Assembly (NCBI GenBank): GCA_964632545.1
Contig: CAZWBQ010000008.1
Coordinates: 1 to 64,000 of the forward strand
Direction of reading: 5' to 3'
Length of the DNA stretch: 64,000 nt
Source of the DNA: UBA7398 sp964632545
GTDB lineage: Bacteria; Actinomycetota; Actinomycetes; Nanopelagicales; Nanopelagicaceae
Shown here: piece after piece, positions 1 to 8,118 of the stretch
Position numbering within the stretch: the first letter of the stretch is position 1
Layout of the letters: every line of letters begins with the position of its first letter
The notes under the pieces: generated by a model
Database searches by the model: none
What the model saw: only the letters and a program-made list of their open reading frames with translations
Told to the model about the DNA's origin: nothing
Made by a program: the position numbers and the translations under genes

Positions 1-615
1 TTTGAGCTTTCGATCAGATTTAAATTAGACGATAAGGAACGCGTAAATCAATTATTGAGTCGCTTGCCTGAAACATTTCGCACATTGGAAGTTAGAGCTG
101 GATTACTACTTAGACAAAAATCGGCAAAAACTTCGGTATTTTTAGAAAAATTTGATAAAACCTTACCAAAGGAATTTATTGTTTATTCCATGAATATGGG
201 AATTCTAAATTTGAACCGCCCACCAATTGCAAAAGAACATTTCTTACAAGCTTTAGACACTGGCTCTATTAATGGATATTTTTATTACTTTTTGAATTTC
301 TCTCCAGAAGTTTCGCAAGTTCTTATTTCGATTGCTGGCGAGCGATCTACAGTTTTCTTAGAGAATTTAACGCGCGAATTAAGTTCTCGAATGAATTATC
401 AAATAATGAGCGCTGGCGGGAATAGTAATTTAACTAAACGCGAGGCAGATATTTTGCGACACCTTTCCACCGGTCTTCCAATTAAATTTATTGCGGGTAA
501 TTTGAACATTTCTAAGAACACGATCAAAACTCATCTGCGCAACTTATATAAGAAATTAGGGGCCGCTGACCGGCGTGAGGCAGTAGAAAAAGGTAGAGAG
601 TTGTTGAAGCTCTAA
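1..615 (+). CDS. LuxR-family transcriptional regulator, C-terminal part (cut by left edge)
   Basis: The frame is open from the first base, so the gene starts before the window; about 204 residues are visible. The last 60 residues form a LuxR/GerE helix-turn-helix: LTKREADILRHL, then the recognition segment SKNTIKTHLRNLYKKL and a closing GAADRREAVEKG. The part before it has no motif I recognise, but could be the end of a large MalT/LAL-type sensor region because it continues leftwards. It ends 24 bases before ppk1 on the same strand. The HTH family is certain from the motif; the signal and targets cannot be read here. A TTG at base 55 is in frame but is unlikely to be the true start because coding-like sequence continues upstream of it. 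Confidence 0.85.
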   Translation, partial: FELSIRFKLDDKERVNQLLSRLPETFRTLEVRAGLLLRQKSAKTSVFLEKFDKTLPKEFIVYSMNMGILNLNRPPIAKEHFLQALDTGSINGYFYYFLNFSPEVSQVLISIAGERSTVFLENLTRELSSRMNYQIMSAGGNSNLTKREADILRHLSTGLPIKFIAGNLNISKNTIKTHLRNLYKKLGAADRREAVEKGRELLKL

Positions 616-639
616 CAACAATTTATAATCTATACCCCC

Positions 640-2757
640 ATGATTCACTTTCCGTTCACTAAAGGTTTGAATAATATCGACGTGAACATTGACGCTTATC
701 CGGATTTTTCAGAACTTCTAATTGATCGTGAATTAAGTTGGCTAGATTTCAATGAACGTGTTTTAGAATTGGCGGAAGATTCAAACCTTCCTCTATTGGA
801 GAGGGTTAGATTTTTAGCAATATTCTCGTCGAATTTAGACGATTTTTATATGATTCGAGTGGCAACTGTAAAGCGAAAAATTGAAAATGGAGTTATCGAA
901 AAGAATTTGGCGGGCTTAACTCCAAATGATTTATTATCAAAAGTACTTTCTAAAAGTAGAGAGTTAGCTGACCGACAAGCCGCTTTATTTCATCAAGAAT
1001 TGAAACCTGCTTTAGAAGCAGAAGATATTAATATTGTAAGCTGGAAAATTCTTACTGATATTGAGAAAATCTACTTAAACGAATACTTTTTAAACACGAT
1101 ATTTCCGGTATTGACACCGCTCGCAGTAGACCCATCGCATCCATTTCCTTACATCTCCGGTCTCTCACTTAATCTTGCGGTAATTGTTAGTCATAAAGAT
1201 CTTAAAGATCAATTTTTTGCAAGAGTCAAAGTTCCACCAGTTCTACCAAGATTTATTCAAACCCATAAAAGTTTGAAAAATAGGTTTATTACTCTAGAAG
1301 AAGTTATAGCTGCAAACCTACAAGAACTTTTTCCAGGTATGAATATTGAGGATTTTTATACTTTTAGAGTGACTAGAAACCAGGATTTTGAATTGGATGA
1401 AGAAGATAGCGAAGACTTACTAGAGACTATGGAACAAGAATTATTGCAACGTCGTTTTGGACCTCCAGTTAGGTTAGAAGTTGACCGCAATATCAAACCT
1501 TATTTACTGAATCGATTAATGGAAGAATTGGAAATTACCGAGAACGAGGTAATTCACAATCAAGAACCAATTGATTTAACTTGTCTAAATCAAATCGCGG
1601 ATTTGGATCGCAAAGCCTTGAAATATCCGGTTTTTAGAGGTAAAACGCCTAGTCTTTTTCTCGAGACGGAGGGCGAAGATAGTGAAACATTCTTTAACGC
1701 CTTGCGTAAAAACGAAATTCTATTGCATCATCCTTATGATTCTTTCACGGGATCTGTAGTTAGATTTTTGGAAAATGCGGCAAGTGATCCAAATGTTTTA
1801 GCGATCAAACAAACGCTTTATCGAACTTCAGGTGATTCTCCGATTGTCGAAGCATTGATTGAAGCTGCCGAAGCTGGGAAACAAGTTTTAGCGGTTGTTG
1901 AAATTCGCGCACGCTTTGACGAACTCGCAAATGTGCGGTGGGCTAGAAAATTAGAAAGTGCGGGAGTCCATGTGGTCTATGGCTTAATGGGAATGAAGAC
2001 CCATGCCAAGCTGTCACTTGTAGTTAGACAGGAAGGCAACAATTTAAGAAGGTATTGTCATGTTGGTACCGGTAATTACAATCCTAAAACAGCAAGAATT
2101 TATGAAGATTGGGGTTTGATTAGTTCCGATCCCGAATTAGGCCACGATCTTTCTCGACTATTTAATCAGCTCTCTGGTTTTGTTGTTGATACCGATTTCA
2201 CTCGATTGCTTGTAGCACCCCGTTCATTACGAAGTGGATTACTTTCAAGAATTGAAAGAGAGATTGAAAATTCTAAAAAAGGATTACCTGCGGGAATTAG
2301 ATTTAAATTGAATTCATTACTTGATGAGACATTTGTTGATGCACTTTATCGGGCATCTACAGCAGGGGTTAAGGTAGATTTAATCACGAGAGGTATTTGC
2401 TCTCTTAAGCCTGGCGTTCCGAGCGTATCTGAAAATATCAGGGTTAGATCCATAGTTGGTAGATTTTTAGAACATTCGAGAGTATTTAATTTTACTAATG
2501 CTGGGGAAAATGAATATTGGATCGGTAGTGCAGATTTAATGGAACGAAACTTAGACCGAAGAGTTGAAGCACTTGTGCAAATAATTAAACCAGAACATAA
2601 AGAAACGTTAAATCTGCAATTAGAAGGCTATTTTGCGTCAGATGTCGACCGTTGGGAATTAGATCAAAGAGGTGGCTGGCGCAGAATTAACATCAACTCT
2701 GAAGGAAAGTCACTAATCTCAATTCACGCGCGACAAATTGAGAATAGCAAGTTATGA
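640..2757 (+). CDS. ppk1: Polyphosphate kinase 1
   Basis: Makes inorganic polyphosphate from ATP (reversibly). At 705 residues it has the usual PPK1 length. The N-terminal domain begins with the typical RELSWLDFNERVLELA and SSNLDDFYMIRV segments. Two phospholipase-D-like domains carry the family histidines: His455 in GMKTHAKLSLVV (the site autophosphorylated in E. coli PPK1) and His612 in RFLEHSRVF. GTGNYNPKTARIYEDWG is also characteristic. The stop overlaps the next gene's ATG by 4 bases (ATGA), so it is translationally coupled to a MutT1-like hydrolase, and an exopolyphosphatase follows on the other strand. No Shine-Dalgarno precedes the ATG; TATAAT lies at 624-629, ten bases upstream, so the transcript probably has a very short leader or none. 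Confidence 0.96.
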   Translation: MIHFPFTKGLNNIDVNIDAYPDFSELLIDRELSWLDFNERVLELAEDSNLPLLERVRFLAIFSSNLDDFYMIRVATVKRKIENGVIEKNLAGLTPNDLLSKVLSKSRELADRQAALFHQELKPALEAEDINIVSWKILTDIEKIYLNEYFLNTIFPVLTPLAVDPSHPFPYISGLSLNLAVIVSHKDLKDQFFARVKVPPVLPRFIQTHKSLKNRFITLEEVIAANLQELFPGMNIEDFYTFRVTRNQDFELDEEDSEDLLETMEQELLQRRFGPPVRLEVDRNIKPYLLNRLMEELEITENEVIHNQEPIDLTCLNQIADLDRKALKYPVFRGKTPSLFLETEGEDSETFFNALRKNEILLHHPYDSFTGSVVRFLENAASDPNVLAIKQTLYRTSGDSPIVEALIEAAEAGKQVLAVVEIRARFDELANVRWARKLESAGVHVVYGLMGMKTHAKLSLVVRQEGNNLRRYCHVGTGNYNPKTARIYEDWGLISSDPELGHDLSRLFNQLSGFVVDTDFTRLLVAPRSLRSGLLSRIEREIENSKKGLPAGIRFKLNSLLDETFVDALYRASTAGVKVDLITRGICSLKPGVPSVSENIRVRSIVGRFLEHSRVFNFTNAGENEYWIGSADLMERNLDRRVEALVQIIKPEHKETLNLQLEGYFASDVDRWELDQRGGWRRININSEGKSLISIHARQIENSKL

Positions 2758-3644
2758 CGCAATCACTAGTTCGAGCAGCAGGTGCTGTTATCTGGCGCCG
2801 CAACAATAGCGACGAGTTAGAAATAGCGCTGATTCACCGTCCAAGATATGACGACTGGTCATTTCCTAAAGGTAAATTGGAAGAGAATGAAGTTGAAATT
2901 GCTGCAGCATTTCGAGAAGTTATGGAAGAAACTGGTTTTGCCGTTGTATTTGGTCCATTTATTGGAGAATTAAATTATCAAACAAACGGAATTTCGAAGA
3001 ATGTCAAATATTGGTCAGCAAAATTTATTTCAGAGGTTGGAACGCCGCAGCCAGAAGAGGTAGACCAAGTAAGTTGGTTTTCAATTTCCGAGGCAGAATC
3101 AAAACTCTCAAGGCCGGATGACATATCAATTCTAAAAACTTTTATGAACTTTGATCTAGATTCAAATGCATTGGTACTGCTTCGCCATGCAAAGGCGCTT
3201 GATCGTAATGAATGGAGTGGCGACGACGGCGATCGACCATTAATACAAATTGGTCAATTGCAAGCGAAGAGATTACTCAGTACTTTGCAAGTATTTGGAA
3301 TCGAAGAAATTCACTCTTCAGCTGCAGTGCGTTGTTATGAAACAGTTACTCCAATTGCTCGAAGTCTCCAGTTAGATTTAATTTTTGCGGAAGATTTAAG
3401 CGAATATGTTCATTCTAAAAATCCAGATAAACCTTTTAAATATATAAATAAGTTGATGAAAGTAAATTCTAATATAATCGCTTGCAGTCACAATCCAATA
3501 CTTCCCGAGATTTTAAATAGATTGATTGAAAAGTCAGGTATTGAGAGTTCGCAAATAAAGTTGGAACCTGGAGATGCGTGGGTTATTCACCATGTAGATA
3601 ATGTGATAATTGCAATTGACTTCTTAGCAGCACCAATCGTTTGA
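2754..3644 (+). CDS. MutT1-type Nudix hydrolase fused to a SixA-like histidine phosphatase
   Basis: Two-domain protein of 296 residues. Residues 5-130 are a Nudix domain with a perfect Nudix box at 40-62 (G40, E46, R54-E55, E58-E59, G61). Residues 138-296 are a histidine-phosphatase domain with the LLRHAKALDR motif (catalytic Arg-His at 144-145) and a second histidine in the ACSHNPILPEIL segment. This fusion is the arrangement of mycobacterial MutT1, which acts on 8-oxo-dGTP and diadenosine polyphosphates. Coupling to ppk1 by a 4-base overlap suggests a role in nucleotide or polyphosphate housekeeping, which is inference. It ends 2 bases before the convergent ppx stop. Confidence 0.88.
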   Translation: MTQSLVRAAGAVIWRRNNSDELEIALIHRPRYDDWSFPKGKLEENEVEIAAAFREVMEETGFAVVFGPFIGELNYQTNGISKNVKYWSAKFISEVGTPQPEEVDQVSWFSISEAESKLSRPDDISILKTFMNFDLDSNALVLLRHAKALDRNEWSGDDGDRPLIQIGQLQAKRLLSTLQVFGIEEIHSSAAVRCYETVTPIARSLQLDLIFAEDLSEYVHSKNPDKPFKYINKLMKVNSNIIACSHNPILPEILNRLIEKSGIESSQIKLEPGDAWVIHHVDNVIIAIDFLAAPIV

Positions 3645-3646
3645 TA

Positions 3647-4564
3647 TTAAACTTCCATCCAATCCATCCACTTTAGAACTATGCCCTCTCTAAGCGCCCA
3701 CGGGCATATTTCCAGTTGATCTACATCTAAATTCCGCATAATACTTTCGGCAACATATGCGCCAGCGACGATTTGTCGGGCACGGCCGGCAGAGACGCCA
3801 GGCAAATCCGCTCGGTCTTCAAGTGACATCTCTGCCAACCTTGGCGTAATTTTTCTTAATGAATCAATCCTTAAATTCTTACCATTTCCTGGAATCCAAT
3901 CCGCGCATAATCGCGCCAGCGTTCGGAATGTTTTACTGGTTGCAATCGCTCTATCAGTATCTTGGTGCTGCACTAGCGCAGGTAATATTTCACTAAGTTT
4001 ATTCTCAATGTGATCACGCATACTTCTTAAACTCTTTTTTGTGAATGGGTCTCCTTCTAGTAAATCTTTGGTTAATCGAGCTGCACCAAGCGGAAGTGAA
4101 AATGCAACATCAGGAGATTCATTAACACCGACTGCAATTTCGAGCGATCCACCACCAATATCTAACATTAATAATCGGCCACTTGACCACCCGTACCATC
4201 GTCTTGCTGCAAGAAATGTAGTTCTAGCTTCTTCTTCACCAGATAATACTTGTAGATCAATTTCATATTCTTTGTTAATCATTTCTATGATTTCAGCGCC
4301 ATTTTTTGCATCACGAAGTGCTGAGGTTGCAAATGGCAGCAGTTCTTTGGTTTTTGCAGAATTAGCTTCTTTCAGTGCGCGACCGATGCAATCTCTAAGC
4401 GCCTTAATGCCTTCATCCGAAATAATGCCATTGGCATCGAGATAAGAAGTCAATTGCAGATCTTCTTTGAAATTTGCAGTTGGGTTTGGCCGGGCACCTG
4501 GAGCGGTATCCACGATTTGCAAGTGCACTGTATTTGAACCAACATCTAATACGCCTAATCTCAT
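3647..4564 (-). CDS. ppx: Exopolyphosphatase / guanosine pentaphosphatase (Ppx/GppA family)
   Basis: Hydrolyses terminal phosphates from polyphosphate, or pppGpp. At 305 residues it is the short actinobacterial single-domain form. The ASKHA fold motifs are clear: VLDVGSNTVHLQIVD at the N-terminus (phosphate 1 loop) and LMLDIGGGSLEIAVG near residue 140 (phosphate 2 loop); FATSALRDAKNG is also typical. Its ATG overlaps the stop of the upstream glycosyltransferase by 4 bases, so both are read from one transcript starting near 6000. It converges on ppk1-mutT1, so synthesis and breakdown genes for polyphosphate sit tail to tail. Confidence 0.93.
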   Translation of the reverse strand: MRLGVLDVGSNTVHLQIVDTAPGARPNPTANFKEDLQLTSYLDANGIISDEGIKALRDCIGRALKEANSAKTKELLPFATSALRDAKNGAEIIEMINKEYEIDLQVLSGEEEARTTFLAARRWYGWSSGRLLMLDIGGGSLEIAVGVNESPDVAFSLPLGAARLTKDLLEGDPFTKKSLRSMRDHIENKLSEILPALVQHQDTDRAIATSKTFRTLARLCADWIPGNGKNLRIDSLRKITPRLAEMSLEDRADLPGVSAGRARQIVAGAYVAESIMRNLDVDQLEICPWALREGIVLKWMDWMEV

Positions 4565-6000
4565 TTGATTGACCCGTTGCTAGAAAGTTCATATGCGTTA
4601 TTTGCGATCTCGCGACGACGCTTTAAATAATTCTCACTGCAGTTTGGAATTAAGTGCTCAAACCTTCTCGGAGCCTTTACAAAAGCACGAAGCTCGTCAG
4701 CCTTATTTGTTTCAGAATAAATCGGCAATCCAGTAATTGGTGGCGTAGTTGCCTTATGGGGGAAGAGAGTTCGATATGAGAGCCCTGCTTTTTCAAGGAA
4801 GAAGACTGCGAGATATTTAATTGCGTCGATAGGTTTCTTTCTGAGGACGCCATAGATTGAGAAACCTCGATATCGAACGTTTTGCAAAATTTTGGTTGCG
4901 GTCACCGGTTTTGAAAGAGTTAATAAGAATTCTGCAATTTCTGCAGCCCCAGTTGTGGCAGGGAGTTTGGCGCAACCTTCTCTTAGTTTTTTCCTAACGC
5001 TTTCGCTTTGGAGTTTTTTAACAGCACTTTCAATATCAATTAAATTTCCTTGATCTGCCATAAGTGCTGCGTTGTGGTCAGAGCACCAGCGGGCTCGGGT
5101 CTCTTGATCGTCAGTACCTCGAATATTAGATACAAAAACAGTGGGTAGCCCAGCAGCCAATAGTTCATGTACTCCGTTATATCCGGCCGCACAAATTCCA
5201 GCCTCAAATGCAAATAGCAAATCTGCTAATGGAAAATATCTAACTACTTTTATATCAAGCCCGATTGGAGCCAGCGAGTTTCCGTTTTTATCTTTTGGTT
5301 CCTTTGTTAAAACAACTTGTAGATCTTTCCAGCCAATTAGCCCAGAAAGTGCGGCATGCATCTTTTGGTTTACATCTGCATCACCAGTGCCAAGTTGCAC
5401 CAAAACTGCAGGACGATTGGGATCCAATCCCAACTTCTCCTTGGCTGTTTTCTTATTTAAGGCACGATCAACTTTAAATAGCGAAACTGGCGAAAATAAT
5501 TTAGATTCCTTACGCTTAGAAGTCGGTCCATGATCATATGCGCGCGCATAGTCGCCAGGTTCAACTACATAATCCATAATTTTAGATTGCATTCCTAATA
5601 CAAATCGTTGCGGCTTTTTTTGCCATAATCCACGACGTATCCAAACTAAAGTCAAATCTGGTTTTGCAATTTTTGCTGCAAGAACTCCTGGATAGGGAAC
5701 AACGCCATCAAAAGTAAGTATTGTTGCGCCAGTTTCTTCTACTAACGCGAGAATTCGATCTCTTAAGTATTTATCCCACTTATATCGTGGCATAAGTCCG
5801 CGATCTCGTCCTGTTATATATTCTGCCGGAATCCCAGTTGCTTCTGGGATCTCAGCAACTGCGCTAGCCATTGAAATAATGATTGGATTTGCTTGGCTTT
5901 GCAACGCTTGTCCGATAGCGGTAGCACGAGCTAAATGACCCATTCCAATACCGTTGCTAGTTGCAAGGATGATTGTTGGCTTTGCGCTTCCGGCTTGCAT
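4561..6000 (-). CDS. MurG/GT28-like glycosyltransferase
   Basis: A 479-residue protein of the GT-B fold. The N-terminus reads TIILATSNGIGMGHLARATA, the GxGHLxR signature of MurG-like and UGT-like enzymes. The C-terminal donor-binding half shows VLVQLGTGDADVN and AGYNGVHELLAAGLPTVFVS followed by GTDDQETRA, the usual nucleotide-sugar site. About 100 extra residues follow the transferase fold and end in a basic RRR stretch; I do not recognise that tail. Acceptor and sugar cannot be told from sequence. It is the first gene of the pair with ppx. TACTCT at 6007-6012 stands 6 bases upstream of the ATG with no Shine-Dalgarno between, so the mRNA is probably leaderless. Confidence 0.75.
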   Translation of the reverse strand: MQAGSAKPTIILATSNGIGMGHLARATAIGQALQSQANPIIISMASAVAEIPEATGIPAEYITGRDRGLMPRYKWDKYLRDRILALVEETGATILTFDGVVPYPGVLAAKIAKPDLTLVWIRRGLWQKKPQRFVLGMQSKIMDYVVEPGDYARAYDHGPTSKRKESKLFSPVSLFKVDRALNKKTAKEKLGLDPNRPAVLVQLGTGDADVNQKMHAALSGLIGWKDLQVVLTKEPKDKNGNSLAPIGLDIKVVRYFPLADLLFAFEAGICAAGYNGVHELLAAGLPTVFVSNIRGTDDQETRARWCSDHNAALMADQGNLIDIESAVKKLQSESVRKKLREGCAKLPATTGAAEIAEFLLTLSKPVTATKILQNVRYRGFSIYGVLRKKPIDAIKYLAVFFLEKAGLSYRTLFPHKATTPPITGLPIYSETNKADELRAFVKAPRRFEHLIPNCSENYLKRRREIANNAYELSSNGSIK

Positions 6001-6012
6001 GTGGCGAGAGTA
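6001..6012 (-). promoter_or_regulatory. Leaderless-type -10 element for the glycosyltransferase-ppx operon
   Basis: On the minus strand TACTCT (6012-6007) is followed by CGCCAC and then the ATG at 6000. The TANNNT hexamer with 6-base spacing puts the predicted transcription start at the A of the ATG. Confidence 0.55.
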
Positions 6013-6060
6013 TCGGAAGCTGTAAGTGAGTATCTATTAACGCCATGAGATACTTCCTTA

Positions 6061-6465
6061 ATGAGTATCTCAAAGTCTGGCGCCTCCGTTGAAATAATCA
6101 GATTTCTGGAATGGGATGAAACCGATGCCGCTGGCCACCATCATTACGCGAGTGTTTTTCGTTGGGTGGAAGAGTTAGAAGCAAAGCTTTATCGGGACTT
6201 AGGGCTGCCAGTTACGCTCTTCGGACAAATTCCTAGAGTTAAAGTGCAGATGGAATACCGTCGTCGAATTTTCTTTGGTGAAGTTGTGAAAACGGAGTTA
6301 AAAGTAATTCGAGTTGGCAATTCCTCTATGGAGTTAGACTTTAAAGCTTTTGTCGGAAATGAAATTGCAGCAGAAGGCAATTACATAATTGTGCATTCAC
6401 CAGATAAAGAGAGTGGTTCCAAGCCATGGCCAATCGAATGGAAGAAAAAATTTCTTAACGAATAA
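6061..6465 (+). CDS. Acyl-CoA thioesterase, 4-hydroxybenzoyl-CoA thioesterase (hotdog) family
   Basis: Small hotdog-fold protein of 134 residues. LEWDETDAAGHHHYASVFRW near residues 16-35 matches the YbgC/FcbC active-site helix, with Asp22 in the catalytic position and a bulky aromatic residue later in the helix. The rest alternates short beta strands as expected (VKVQMEYRRRIFFGEVVKTEL). It hydrolyses some acyl- or aroyl-CoA; the substrate is not readable. GATACT at 6049-6054 lies 6 bases before the ATG and may be a -10 box. The last 11 bases overlap the end of the convergent FAD oxidoreductase gene. Confidence 0.8.
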   Translation: MSISKSGASVEIIRFLEWDETDAAGHHHYASVFRWVEELEAKLYRDLGLPVTLFGQIPRVKVQMEYRRRIFFGEVVKTELKVIRVGNSSMELDFKAFVGNEIAAEGNYIIVHSPDKESGSKPWPIEWKKKFLNE

Positions 6466-8014
6466 TTTTTGCAACCATAGCGCCACTACCACCACCGACA
6501 CCACCGCCTGGCCAAGTACCAGAACCGCAAATAAATAAACCAGATATTGGAGTTCGATGGCGATTCCATGAAGGTGTTGGACGTAAGAAGAAGAATTGGG
6601 CGGGATGATGGCTACCACCAAGAGAATCACCTTTGATTAAGTTTGCGTTATAACGTTCCAAATCTGTTGGCGATAGTACTTTTCGAGAAAGAATTTTGGA
6701 TTTCGTTCCTGGGGCATAACTTTCAATTATTTCAATGATGCGATCGGCATATTGTTCGCCAACTTGGTCCCAAGTATTTCCCAATATTTCACCAAGCGAA
6801 TCACCTTTTATCTCTAACGGTAAAACTCGAACCTGGATCCAAAGAACATGTTTTCCTAGCGGTGCGCGCGATGGATCAGTAACGGTCGGTTGACCTATAA
6901 CTAGCGCAGGAGAGCTTGGCAATAATCCAGCAGCAGCTTGGGTGTATGTCATGGCTAAATCATCAACATATGGTGCAATATGTATGTAATTAAATTCCTT
7001 GGCTTCCGATGCTTTCCAAGAAGGCAACTCATCCATTGCTAAATGGATCATCATCGTTGATAAACCAGGACGGAATTTTCTTACTTCGGCAACTTTTTCA
7101 GAGTCGGAAATCTTTGAATTTAATAGATTAGGAATTAGCGAAGGATTCACATTTGCAATTATGTTTTTTGCATTAAACACTTCACCGTTAGAAGTCTTAA
7201 CTCCCACAGCCTTTTCATTTTCAGTAATGATTTCGACAACTCTTGTATTAACTTTTATGGTTCCATTATTTTCAGCGATTACACCGGTCAGCGCCTTTAT
7301 TAAGGTATCGGCACCACCTTTACCGAAAACCATGCCAAATTCTTGGCCGCCGATAGATTCTAAGAAAGAAAAGAGCGCTCCTCCTGAAATATCTGGACCG
7401 TAATCTAGATGCATTCCCCAAATTGCAGCCAAGGCCTTGGTTTCAGGGTGTACAAAATATTCGTCAGTGAATGCTCTTGATGACTGGAGTAATAACCTGA
7501 TTAATTGAAAAAGTCCATTGGTACCAAGTGCGCGCCAAGTTTTATATATTGATTTAGCAGCAGCAAAAGATGGCAACTCAGCGCCTAAAAGCGGAAAAAG
7601 ATGCGGAGCGAATTTTCCTAGGAGCGCTGTAAGTGCTTGCCAAGATGCAACATCGTTTGGTGCGACACGTTTTAGAGTTTCGATATTTGCGGCCCGGTCC
7701 ATCACGATTCCAAGAGATTTTCCATCTGGGAATAGCGAAATGAAAGGTTTACCTGATGGAACAAATTCTAAACCATTACGAATCAGATCATCTTTTAGGG
7801 TTGTCATAATTGGACCACCAGCAAAAAGACTTAGATTTGTTGCGAATAAGTCATGTTTAAATCCAGGCAAAGTAACTTCTTCAGTTCGCACTGCGCCGCC
7901 ACATGTATCTGCAGATTCGAGAACTAGAACTCGTTTTCCGCGTTTAGCGAGCAGCGCCGCCGAACTAAGTCCATTAATGCCGGAACCAATCACAATTACA
8001 TCGAATTTATTCAT
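6455..8014 (-). CDS. CrtI/phytoene-desaturase-like FAD oxidoreductase (copy 1)
   Basis: At 519 residues it belongs to the phytoene-dehydrogenase-like amine oxidase superfamily. The N-terminal Rossmann motif GSGINGLSSAALLAKRG runs into VLVLESADTCGGAVRTEE, and the C-terminal FAD-closing motif is ICGSGTWPGGGVGGGSG. No carotenoid genes are nearby, so carotenoid desaturation is not supported; the protein is closer in motif pattern to the poorly characterised PYROXD2-like group. GAGAGGATCG lies just before the ATG as a ribosome site. It is divergent from, and clearly paralogous to, the gene at 8119: both share the TLPG segment after GGA-RTE, GGP after the next helix, and DPSRAP near residue 385. 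Confidence 0.8.
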   Translation of the reverse strand: MNKFDVIVIGSGINGLSSAALLAKRGKRVLVLESADTCGGAVRTEEVTLPGFKHDLFATNLSLFAGGPIMTTLKDDLIRNGLEFVPSGKPFISLFPDGKSLGIVMDRAANIETLKRVAPNDVASWQALTALLGKFAPHLFPLLGAELPSFAAAKSIYKTWRALGTNGLFQLIRLLLQSSRAFTDEYFVHPETKALAAIWGMHLDYGPDISGGALFSFLESIGGQEFGMVFGKGGADTLIKALTGVIAENNGTIKVNTRVVEIITENEKAVGVKTSNGEVFNAKNIIANVNPSLIPNLLNSKISDSEKVAEVRKFRPGLSTMMIHLAMDELPSWKASEAKEFNYIHIAPYVDDLAMTYTQAAAGLLPSSPALVIGQPTVTDPSRAPLGKHVLWIQVRVLPLEIKGDSLGEILGNTWDQVGEQYADRIIEIIESYAPGTKSKILSRKVLSPTDLERYNANLIKGDSLGGSHHPAQFFFLRPTPSWNRHRTPISGLFICGSGTWPGGGVGGGSGAMVAKIIR

Positions 8015-8118
8015 TTGGCGATCCTCTCACGCGGACTAAGTCAATTCAACGATTTTAAGTTCTGGACTATCTATCAAAATGACCTTACATTTCGACATCA
8101 AGAGTCAGGGAGAGTTGA

